Assembly: GCA_026874595.1 (NCBI GenBank)
Contig: CM049308.1
Span: forward strand, 92,383,624 to 92,447,623
Direction of reading: 5' to 3'
Origin: Sipunculus nudus
Lineage: Eukaryota; Annelida; Sipuncula; Golfingiida; Sipunculidae
Length of the DNA: 64,000 nucleotides
Shown: in pieces, positions 52,530 to 62,982 of the stretch
Numbering within the stretch: position 1 is the stretch's first letter
Layout of the letters: the number at the start of each line of letters is the position of its first letter
Notes under the pieces: generated by a model
Database searches by the model: none
Seen by the model: only the letters and a program-made list of their open reading frames with translations
What the model was told of the DNA's origin: nothing
Made by a program: the position numbers and the translations under genes

Positions 52530-52823
52530 CTCAGGAAAAGTTCTTATATTTCCTCTGTGATGGATGTATGAGCTTGTGTATCTACAAGCTGTTGGCAAAC
52601 AGAAAAAAAAAATTTATTACCATAGATGGTTGGTTGCATATATATGTGGAAGCCACTAGTTGCAAAATGCCCTTTGGAAAACTCTGACTTGCAGCCAGCT
52701 GCCTTGTTGAATATATTTGGATTATTTTGCTCGGGGGGGGGGGGGGGGGGGGGGCCCATCTTATTAACATAAGGACACAAACAGACTCAGCAGCCTGTGT
52801 GTGGTGGGATTGGCATTTTCTGG
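52530..52823 (+). repeat. Dispersed repeat, copy 2 (pairs with 19131-19503), with poly(G) expansion
   Basis: It is collinear with 19131-19503. Where copy 1 has GGTGGGCCC, this copy has a run of 22 G (52733-52754) followed by CCC, so the homopolymer appears to have grown from a short G block inside the repeat. Confidence 0.7.
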
Positions 52824-52877
52824 CCTGTAACGATTATCTTTAGTAAATAGATGTCAGATTTGGAATATGCCCTTGTT

Positions 52878-53297
52878 ACATCCTCTCATCCCTCCATCTC
52901 CCAGTACCAGTCAAACTCAGTGACACTTATTACTGTAACATCCTCTCATCTCTGCATCTCACAGTACCAGTCAAACTCAGTGACACTTATTACTGTAACA
53001 TCCTCTCATCCCTCCATCTCCCAGTACCAGTCAAACTCAGTGACACTTATTACTGTAACATCCTCTCATCCCTCCATCTCCCAGTACCAGTCAAACTCAG
53101 TGACACTTATAACTGTAACATCCTCTCATCCCTCCATCTCCCAGTACCAGTCAAACTCAGTGACACTTATTACTGTAACATCCTCTCATCCCTCCATCTC
53201 CCAGTACCAGTTAAACTCATTGACACTTATTACAGTAATATCCTCTCATCCCTCCATCTCCCAGTACCAGTTAAACTCAGTGACACTCATTACTTGT
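52878..53297. repeat. 60-bp tandem array, seven near-identical units
   Basis: The exact 60-bp period starts with ACATCCTCTCATCCCTCCAT. Most units differ by 0-3 bases, with the outer units more diverged, so the array is young or homogenised. Because 60 is divisible by 3 it reads as a 20-residue peptide repeat, but it lies inside the MARK intron without splice context. Confidence 0.98.
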
Positions 53298-56200
53298 GTT
53301 ATGAATGTTGGGCCTTTGTAATTTCTTGCAAACTTTAGTTTGAAACTGACCTGGTTACTATGGCTTGGCTTCTGTGGCGTCTCAATCGACTTAAATGCTA
53401 CATCACAATAGAAAATAAAATATTTTGTTAGTCTTATAATGTTATGAGTATAGGAACCATGTTTTTATTTTGAGTAATTATGAAGTATTATGATGATTCC
53501 CAGCCTTATAACAATAGTACAGGGAGCATCATACAGGGAGCATGCTAATACACACTTGAAAACAAGGAAGACATTCCTATAATAATAATAATTAATTTCT
53601 TGTTGCACATATTTAGGGCAGTTTGCAGTTTGCTTCAGTGTGTATAAATGTATGTTGTGTTATATATCACAGAGTATGACTATTATCATGATGACACAAT
53701 GAAGATATAGTACAAAGAATGAAGGAAACCTTATTAAAAGTTAAGTCAGTAAATTTTGCTATTATGATTCACTCTGATACCTGAATTTAATATCAGTGTG
53801 TGAGTCAAAATTCCACAGTGATAGAGGGGTGACTTGGATTTAGGGTGAATGCTTTGTGGGACTGGTTTGGTATTCCCATTTGGACTGTATTGTGGATATG
53901 GCATGTCTTGTGAACAGGAAATGCAGCCTGATATTTGTCAGGGCAGTATGTGGGCCACACACTGTGTGTGAAGGAGAACAGGTCCTGACAGGGAGCCCTC
54001 TTGACCCTCATGTATAATCTCTCACACTGCCCTGAGTGGTACCACTGTCATTTGCAAATATGGCCTCCCCAAATACACGCAGTTACCAAGTCCAGTATAT
54101 TCTATTATATCAAGAGAGTCACAGTTCTCTGAACAAGAGAGTGAGAGACAGAAAGACAGACTTTATTAGACCAAGGAACTGTTTACATCTGAAAATTAAA
54201 ATTGATCTTTCACTGAGATGTAACATTTAAGGAGAGAGCAATTATTGGATGACCGTTAAAAGAAAAACATGATGTATTAAATGTAAACCACATCCCAAAA
54301 AGGATACTTCTCCAGTCTAGTTTTTGTGTTATTTATTGGGAGAAAGCAGTATATAGGTATGTAAGAGATAAATGAACAGTTGATCACAAGTGAAAAAGCA
54401 AGGAAAGGTTACAGTGACCAGACTGTATACAGGAATCTGTATCATCACATGAAATAGGTGTATGATTAAATGAATAAACCTGTGTTATATCCTTTGCAAA
54501 AGAAATTTAGTGTCAGAACTGTTGAAAGTCCATTTGGTAAAGTCCTACCCTGAAGCCTAAGTTGATATGCTACAGTTAAATAATCTCAAAGGTAGTATGA
54601 TAAACTGCCAATTGATAGATGATTCTGGATGATGCCCCAAGTTTTATATATTTTATTATGAACCTTTTAATGCAGTTGAAAGTGAAAAGGGAAACTTGTA
54701 ATCTGAAGTGAAGGAGTACAACAAGTACTTTTACTACTACTGTATGATCTGGTACTTAAAGCTTTGTAACCCTGGAGGTAATTGGTGCAACAAAATCCTG
54801 TACCGCTCCAGTACAAACCAGTATATAACATGTGTACATGTAACCATTGCGCTGCAGCACTTCACAATCTGTACCTGTCATTGTTGTGTGTATGCCGTGT
54901 ATGATCAGTACACTAAATGTTTACACTTGGATGAAAAAAAGGGTACTTGAACTGTACCCAAGTACCACTGACATACACAGTTCAAACGGTGGTACATGAT
55001 ATTTGGGAATTTTATGGAAGTAAAAAGATAAACTACAAACTATCCAAACTGTGCAGTCATGACCTTCCTCTTTTCATCCCAACACAGATTTTAGGGACTG
55101 GGTGTTTATGAATATTCATGTGGGAATCATAGACCTGTTGAATATTCATGATTTGCTCCATTACCTACCAGTAAAGACATTGATCTTGAAAGGTAAATGC
55201 CCTCTTGTTAAACCCTGTGTCAAAACATAATTATCCATTTCAACTGTACTCTGTTTGAAAAACAAGGTACACCAACTAAAGGTGCTATTATTGACTCTGA
55301 GTATATGAAACCCTAATATCTTGAAGGCTTATAAAATGAACACAGTGTATCATTCTTTATCATATGTTGAATCTTTTCTTCTTTCAGAAGTTTCTTGTCT
55401 AGTCCCTTCTTTTGAAAAAAATCCCATGGCATACAAGATTGTCCATACAAGATACAAGATATAAAAAATAAATGTTTGAGTGTACTTTAGCACCTCAAGA
55501 TCATACACTGACACCTCTGCATCAGTAAAATCCAACCCCCCACAATAAGCTTGTTTATTTAGCCACCAATAGTCAAGCACTTGGGTCTGGTGCAGTTCAT
55601 TCCGGTTGAACTTTGTCAAGACCTAATCTGATATGGAGATTTCTGTCTCCTGCAGGCACACATCAACCTGACATTAAAAAAGTTGACATGATCTAGTGCA
55701 TGACAAGTTCAGAGTTTTGTCTAAGGATCCAAAAATGCTGTACTAAGGATGTGCCTGATAAGGGGATTTCTTTTGCAGTGTGATGGAGCACATATACTGA
55801 TGCTTGTATAAGGTGTTATTTATAGTGAAGATGATCAGGGAGAATTGACATAGATAACACATGCATAAGAAACACTGAGAATCAGGAAAATTGATATATT
55901 TCAATTACTTGCAGTAATTTGTTACAAGTTAATATTATCCATCATTACTGTAGTTTGTGTCAACCAGTCATCTTTATTTATTGTTTTGATGGTATGTTTA
56001 TTAATATCTTAAAAAGGCTTTCAGTTAAAGTTTATAGAGATGCATGTCTTTGTAATGTTGCACAAAACTTTGTGGAAGAAACTTGCTTGTAAATATTCTA
56101 ATTATTTAATTTATGAACATGAATATTATAATGAATGGTATACAAACATCTGAAAAATACATATATTGACAATATGCTCACACCCTCTTTTTTTCTGTAT

Positions 56201-57093
56201 GAAACTACCTTTCTGAAATATTATTATAGTCTGTGACTGTTTCATTATAATATAACTTATTTATTTCAATATTCAGGCTTGCAGACAGGTTTGAATGAGT
56301 TAAAGCCCCAGGTGGTTTGATTGACAGCTGAATGATACAAGTTACCAGATAACCAGCTTACTTATTACATATACCATTTCTTACATGAGGTAATTTTAGT
56401 TTGATTTAATTTATATTTAGAGGTCAGTGAGAAAGTGGGGAATTTTTATTTTTAATAAAAAGGGATTGTTATTTTTGTTTGCATTTTACACTTTAATTCC
56501 TTCCTGTGAAGCACAAACAAAGCACCAAATTCCAGTACTGGCAGATTTCCCAGAAAACTGTTTAACAGTTTACAAATGGATAGAACAGCAAGAAATCGCC
56601 TGAATTACTTTTTCCATTGCCATGATGTCATCGCTGCTTATTTTGGCAGGTTTTAATGTGTGTTTAGTGTATCCATCATTTTGATTGCTGGTGATGTGTT
56701 TATTAGGTGTTTACCACCTGCTGTAATTCAAACAGATTAACATGGTAGGATTGTTTTTCTTTCTGAATTCTGTCATGCTGTCATACCACAAACAGTTAAT
56801 GCAGCCTGGGTAAATTAAGTAACTGATGATATAAAGTGATGTTCAGGAGGAGACCAGTTTGGTTGTGTCAGGAATGTGTTACCTGTATGTAGCTGTCTGG
56901 CAGTGTTACATGTTTTTAACCCACGAGTACTGAGCACTGCTGATTTTTCGTCTAAATACACTTTTAGATAGTATCAGCTGTTGCTTTAAAATTAGGTCTT
57001 TCAAGACCTATAATTTTAAAATGAAGCACCAAGTATATTTTTGTCAAAATACTGCTGAAAACTGGCCTTTTTACACGCCCATCTGTGATAGAA
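53298..57093 (+). other. Intron 3 spacer
   Basis: AT-rich, with no repeat family, RNA gene or exon recognised. Small local hairpins occur around 54945-54990. Confidence 0.5.
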
Positions 57094-57570
57094 CGTATTA
57101 TGGTATACCTTCGGTATGTCTGTCCGTCTGTCAACTTTATGTGTCTCCGCAATAATTTACTGGGGCTTTGCTTGATTTTCACAAATCTCACCATTACTAC
57201 TCAGCAATAGATTATCTCACCCAGGTTCGATTATGGGCAAAATTCACGCATATTTAATAAGGTCAGAGCACACCAGACTACTTTGTGCTGTCGCCATGAT
57301 AACTTATGAGAATTGGATAGATTTTGATAAAACTTAACACAAATATTAATCAATATATCTCACGTAAGTTCGATTTTCAGCAAAATCCATGCATATTTAT
57401 TGGGGTCAGAGGATACCAGACTTGGTTGCTCCATGGTGACTTAACAAAAGTCTTACTTATTTTTATGAAGATCTTTAAATGTATTTACCAATAGAGTTTC
57501 TCCCATGAATTACATTCTCAGCAAATTTTGTGCATATTTAATGAGGTCAGAGGTCACCAGATACTTCACA
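57094..57570 (+). mobile_element. Fourth, weak hairpin-headed tandem element (element D)
   Basis: ATACC-TTC-GGTAT (57105-57117) is followed by GTCTGTCCGTCTGTC, like the head of element A. Three degenerate units of about 140 bp follow, sharing (T)CGATT-type text, GCAAAATTCACGCATATTTA and GGTCAGAG-CACCAGA. The 3' end is not defined. Confidence 0.45.
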
Positions 57571-58117
57571 GGCGTATTATGCACCATTTGCATTGCACTT
57601 GATCAAATATACACTGCAGGCTTCATTTAAGTCAAAGAACAGGGGCTAAAATCTAGGTCATTTTGACCAGTTCAGTTTTCCCTAGATAACAAAATATATC
57701 TTCAAATGATACATGTACACTCTGAAACAACAGTGTATTATGTTTACCATACAGCCATGACTAGGAAGACTTGGATGTCCCCCGTTTACCAGATTACAGA
57801 ACACAGCAAACATAAAAAGTAAAGGTTGGTTCGTTAAAGTATATAGTTACCATGGCTGTAAAAATAAAGAGACCACACAATGTTGTGTACATATACAGAG
57901 GTGTTTTTGAGAGTGTTGTGCTGAGTTGATAGTTCCGTCAACTTGCCCTGTTTTACAAGCTGATCTCCTGGTCCCTCCGTGACTTTGCTTACATAAACCT
58001 GTATACACCAGTGTACAAACAGCTTCGTATGCATATGGTGCCATACTCCATGTAACAGTTGTAGAGACTTGTTTGGACTTGGTCATGTATCACAGTATAC
58101 ATATGTCAGGGTAGAGT

Positions 58118-58270
58118 TAGTGATCTGGTAGAATTGGAGTTTCTACTGGGAGAAACTATGATCGTAGTCTCTGCTGGTAGAAACCATGATCAGAGTTTCT
58201 ACCAGTAGAAACTCCGATCTCACTGGTAGAGATTCTGATCGTGGTTTCTACCAGTTGAAACTGCGATTGA
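58118..58270. repeat. Dyad-symmetric minisatellite, block 1
   Basis: Units of about 26-30 bp are built from GTTTCTAC and GTAGAAAC half-sites joined by CTGG/CCAG and separated by GATCG/CGATC-type spacers. Half-sites alternate in orientation, so adjacent units can pair. Confidence 0.85.
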
Positions 58271-58659
58271 TCATTACACAACTAATTAACACCTTAACTG
58301 TGACAGCTTTCACACCTTGTGAGTTGTTTGGTTACGAGAACAAACATTAAAGGTAAAACATTAAAGGTAAACATTTCACACCTAATCAATACTTGCCTGT
58401 TATCTTTCCCACTTAGTGAATTATTTTGTTTGAAGAACAAACATCAAGCATAATAATTTTAGAACACAGTGGTTCCTTGCCTGTGATATACTGGAAAATA
58501 AATAGGAAATAAATTCACAGGTTTTTAAAGGGGAAAAAGGCATAAGAAATAAAGTGACAATTTTTTAAGAAAATTCACATATTTAATATTTAGATAAATA
58601 TATAATATTATTAAACAACCATAGAAACTTATTTCAGGATTTGCACCAATAGAGTTCCT
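58271..58659 (+). other. Spacer between the two dyad-repeat blocks
   Basis: AT-rich. A degenerate direct repeat (GAGTTGTTTGGTTACGAGAACAAACAT-type and GAATTATTTTGTTTGAAGAACAAACAT-type) spans about 58320-58447. Confidence 0.4.
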
Positions 58660-59140
58660 ATCTATAGATCCTACCAGTAGGATCGCATTTTCTACTGGTT
58701 GGCTTATTTATCATTAATTGAAGTTCCTACCAGTAAGATGGCAGTTTCTACTGGCCTGGTAGGATTGCAGTTTCTACTAGTTGGCTTATTTATCATTAAT
58801 TGAAGTTCCTACCAGTAAGATCACAGTTTCTACTGGCCTGGTAGGATTGCAGTTTCTACTGGTTGGCCCATAAGTAAAATTGAAGTTCCTACCAGTAGGA
58901 TCACAGTTTCTTCAGGTAGGAACTGTGATTGGAGTCTCTACCAGTATAGTATCAGTAGAATTGAAGTTTCTAACTGTAGGATCGGAGTTCCTACTGGTAG
59001 AAACCATGATCAAAATCTCTACTAGTAGGATCGGAGTTTCTACCTGTAGAAACTCCGATTGTGGTTTCTACCAGCAGAGACTCTGATCGTAGTTTCTACT
59101 GGTAGAAACTCCGATTCTACCAGATCGCAGTCTCTACCTT
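58660..59140. repeat. Dyad-symmetric minisatellite, block 2
   Basis: It uses the same half-sites as block 1. An internal 81-bp repeat carries GTTGGCTTATTTATCATTAA. A perfect palindrome with 14-nt arms ATCGGAGTTTCTAC / GTAGAAACTCCGAT and a 2-nt centre lies at 59030-59059. Confidence 0.9.
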
Positions 59141-62100
59141 GACACATATATTATAGATAATTTAGTTTAAGGTATATTAGGTTAATGAAAAATTTAAACT
59201 ATGACATGTGATCAAATTTCCTGAGAACAAGTACCAGCTGATAGGATAAGATAAACATTGTGTTTAAACAATCTTATCATGATGTAAGACAAATAAACAT
59301 GTACCCTGAATGATAATGAAATATATAGTAATGAGAAGTACTTGAAATACAAAGGGTAACCTGAAACAAGTCATACATTTGACAGTCATCCAGTGGGTTA
59401 GGTCATGTCATCATATTGTAAGGCATTAACAATGTCATCTTACCTCAGCCAAGGTTTTCATATTGGCTTGCTGGTTCTCTTTTAATTTTACTAGGAGCAT
59501 TTACAAGGTCATTAACCCATCTCATACCCGGATCCTGTCATCCTTTAATGTTTTTTCTAGGTCTGTATACAGATTCAAGATCATTTATTTTTCTGTTGAT
59601 TTTCTCTTTGATTTCTTATTTACAGTCTATTTTTCAAACTTAAAAGAGGAAGGTTTTTATATGAAAGGTCGATTTGATTAGTTGGACAGGTTTTTTGTGA
59701 GCATACATATGCTCACTTCACCCAGGATCCAGATGGCCAAAAACAGATGGCCTTGTGTGAAAACCTTGTCTTGCACTTCTGTTAATATTGGCCCTGATGA
59801 TTGGCCACAGCAGAGAGGCGCATTGCTAATTGACTGGCAATTAATACCGTAATATAAATCTGTGGTAAATTTGCTACCAGATACATCCTTATGTACTTAC
59901 TGTGGTTATTATGGCCATTTATGTTTGTGATCTGCGGAATGGAAATAAGATAGGAAATTTCTTACTTTGTGTTTTGCTTCCAAGACTTACAGAGCAAGTG
60001 AAGTTAAGCTGTCTGGATTTTGGTTTAATCATGATCAGCAGCTGATGTCATAAAGTTTATTATCCTAGGTACATGAACTGAATGCAATATGAGATCATGA
60101 TTATTATTACATGAACTGTTTACCTGTAACATGAGATATCTGACTTTCAGGTCAATGATGGGAGGTCTGTCAGGAACAGGTGTTCCATCCATCAGTGTCT
60201 TGACAGGTTAAAGTACCTGAATACCACAGTATTAGGTTTAATTGCAACCCACCAAGGAAAAAAAATAATGAAATAGAATGGACTGAGTGTAACCCTGTTG
60301 TCTTAGGTCAGACAGTTCATTAGTATACAACCAGGTGACAGATGATTTGTGTATCTAGGGGATTCTGTGCAACAGATGGTTGTGCAGAACACTCATGTTA
60401 ACCTGATCATGCAGTTTCTTGCATATATTTGGCCTTCCAACAGTCGAGCTTTTGCTTATCAGCAAAATGTTCACTTCATATCATTATTGAATTTGCTCGG
60501 CTCTGTATCATGACAAGAGTCCAGTCTGTTTTCGTGTTACCTTTATTTTAGTCACCTTTATAGGTCAACCATCATTTTGTGTTACCTTAATGCCAATAAA
60601 GCCTGATTTCTTAAACTGGTTAATATGTTTAATTTGATGTCCCCAGTATGTTGTACATTAATAGCTATTTGTGAAATGGTTAAAAAAGTAGCAGTCAACC
60701 TGCTTATATCAAGCTATACATCAAGCAGGAACGAACTGGCCACTTTTGGTCTTTCACAACCTCTGGTACTAGCCATATGTAAGCATTTTAAGGAAAGACA
60801 ATTTTCTAATTGAAATTAGGTCTCTGTGACCTCATTTATAATAACTCAACAAAAAATAAGTAAATTATCTTCAAATGCCACATAGATCAGAAACAGACAG
60901 GATATACTCCTGGTCCTGATGTAAATTTATTTTTGGAGTTGTTAAGTAATGAATGTTGAGATGTTGTCATCACTCACAAGTGGCCTCTATAGTCATGTAT
61001 CTTCAGACTTGTGACACTATATGTGATCTTCTTGCTTTGTTACACCACACCAGAGGTGTTTCCATGATTGATATCTTTGTCATACATTCAGGGTCAGGGA
61101 TAGGCTTGTCCATATGGAAAATGCAGGACAGTTAGCACTGTTTGACATAAGTGTTAGATAATGAGAGTTGTCATGTCAACATTGATATACTGTCAGGGTA
61201 TGGATAAAATTTATCGTGTAAGTTTTTCATAACATAAGATTGATATTGTATGTGGCTGTCCAGACTGTCAGCTAGTACTGGCAGCTAATATATGTCATGA
61301 TTATCACAAAACTTTATAAAAGATGGAATTTCATGATGGAAATGCTATAAATGTTAAGTTAAAGTAAGATATACTATATAAATTCCTTGCTCTGAAATGA
61401 CATTGTGCCTGCACAGCAGTTAAAAGGGAAAAATTAACATTAATCATTATTACTACAAACTTGCCAAACATCATAAGTATGTATATGGGTGTGTGCCAGC
61501 ATAAACCAAGAGCGTTACTGCTACATGATGAGCATCTGAAATGCACTGAACCAGAAATCCAGTGGATAAGAAATAAACATGGGTGCAGTGAACTGAAAAC
61601 CAATTAAATAATCATTAATTATATTGCAGAGTTCTAACTGAAAAACAATTTATAACTTGTATGCACAGAACTGAAATATGATTATTAATCTTGGTATTTT
61701 TATCTAGGAACCGAACATCATCCCATAAATATAATATGTATATATGCAAAGAAGCAAAAACAAAACATGATGACTACAGCAGCACAAATTCAAAGAATTG
61801 GTACTGATTAATAATATTCTTCAATCTGAAAAATAAAATAGCATAATGCCATATTAAGGTGAAATGGTACCTGTTCTTATATAAAATTACATCAAAATGA
61901 CTGTTTGTGTGTGCTACTTTCCTTATTTCATCCAATGCATTATTGGCTCAAGAATATTTGAGCATTGTTTCTTATCAAGTCAAGATATTAAAAATATATT
62001 GGAATATCATCTTTTAAATGTTAACAATTCTATGCATGTTGCTTTGTTCATTATATTTTAACATATGTATGGTGTGTATAAATTCGTAAGACATTCCTGC

Positions 62101-62561
62101 CAAGATATATATTTAGTTTTGAAGTTTTAGTAAACATTTATCAGGGTTTGTCAGTAGTAAGGAAAAAAAATTGGAAATAATTTTTTTTTTTGGGGGGGGG
62201 GGGAGGAAAAAATTGTAAAAAGAATCAGAAGTCAAGTGAAATCAGAATTAAGCAAATCTAGTAAATGTTTTGATGGAAATTTGAAATTTCAACTTCTTTA
62301 CAAAACAATTACTGTACGTGCTCAGACTTCTGTATACAGGCTTAAAAAATAGTAATTTATGCTATTTAAACCCCTCTGTTGCCTGCATCTGAGCAAAATA
62401 ATTAGGGTGGTTTCAAATGAAAATATTGAAGCAGACTTCCCTGTGTTTTATTGATCTGGGAAAAGTTGAACATTCATAAAGGGTTCCAATTGGGATGTGG
62501 CAACCTTGCTGAATTTGTCGCAAAACCTGGTACTTTTGGTAAACAAAAATACTCATTTCAG
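59141..62561 (+). other. Intron 3, last part
   Basis: AT-rich, with poly(G) at 62192-62203. No exon or repeat is recognised before the acceptor TCATTTCAG at 62561. Confidence 0.6.
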
Positions 62562-62610
62562 CTGTACAGGGAAGTAAGAATAATGAAAACATTGGACCAT
62601 CCTAACATAG
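62562..62610 (+). CDS. MARK: MARK/PAR-1 kinase, exon 4 version a (alternative)
   Basis: 49 nt: 16 codons LYREVRIMKTLDHPNI plus one base, entering in phase 0 after exon 3 and leaving one base (G) for the next codon. Acceptor TCATTTCAG and donor GTAAGT are good. It encodes the alpha-C helix region, with the glutamate E97 that forms the salt bridge to K79. Compared with version b it has Tyr at 95 and Thr at 103. The third-position differences from version b are mostly silent, which argues that both copies are functional. Including both exons would add 98 nt and break the frame, so only one can be used per transcript. The following exon lies outside the window. Confidence 0.88.
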
Positions 62611-62698
62611 GTAAGTTTTGTTATATGTGTGGCCTCTGCAGGCTTGCTGTTGGTGTGGTTCTAACCTAACCCTGCCCTTGCCTGCTCTGTCTTTGCAG

Positions 62699-62747
62699 CT
62701 TTTTAGGGAAGTAAGAATAATGAAGGTTCTAGATCACCCCAACATAG
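62699..62747 (+). CDS. MARK: MARK/PAR-1 kinase, exon 4 version b (canonical-like)
   Basis: 49 nt, LFREVRIMKVLDHPNI plus one base, with acceptor TCTTTGCAG and donor GTGAGT. This version matches the usual MARK/PAR-1 wording (LFREVRIMK-L-HPNI), so it is probably the ancestral or default form. It differs from version a at 12 of 49 bases and 2 of 16 residues. Only 88 bp separate the exons, which could sterically prevent splicing of one to the other. The phase-1 end fits the family continuation (Ile-Val) in the next exon beyond the window. Confidence 0.93.
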
Positions 62748-62982
62748 GTGAGTGTGCTTCTGTGATATCTTCATTGTTGTCATCCTCTCTGGTGCTGAAA
62801 TTGGTAAAGTTAATATCTGCTGATGCTGGTGTGGAAAAAACTGGCACTGGTCTAGTGAGACAAGAAGTTATAAATAACACATCATGTTTAGGATTATCTC
62901 ATTTTGACAAAACTATAGACTATAATATACTTTTTTTGTGGTCACAGAAATGCTTTATTCCTCTACAAAGTCAGCTGATACA
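62748..62982 (+). other. Start of MARK intron 4
   Basis: The sequence after donor GTGAGT has no recognised structure until the composition change at about 62.98 kb. Confidence 0.6.

Noticed and set aside
52851-53321. A 156-codon frame with a 20-residue repeat
   Set aside because: It is the in-frame reading of the 60-bp array inside a MARK intron. A repetitive protein cannot be excluded formally, but nothing supports it.
62451-62561. Open frame running into exon 4a, possible internal first exon
   Set aside because: It begins at a TTG, not ATG, and the acceptor TTTCAG directly before the homologous kinase sequence explains the boundary better.
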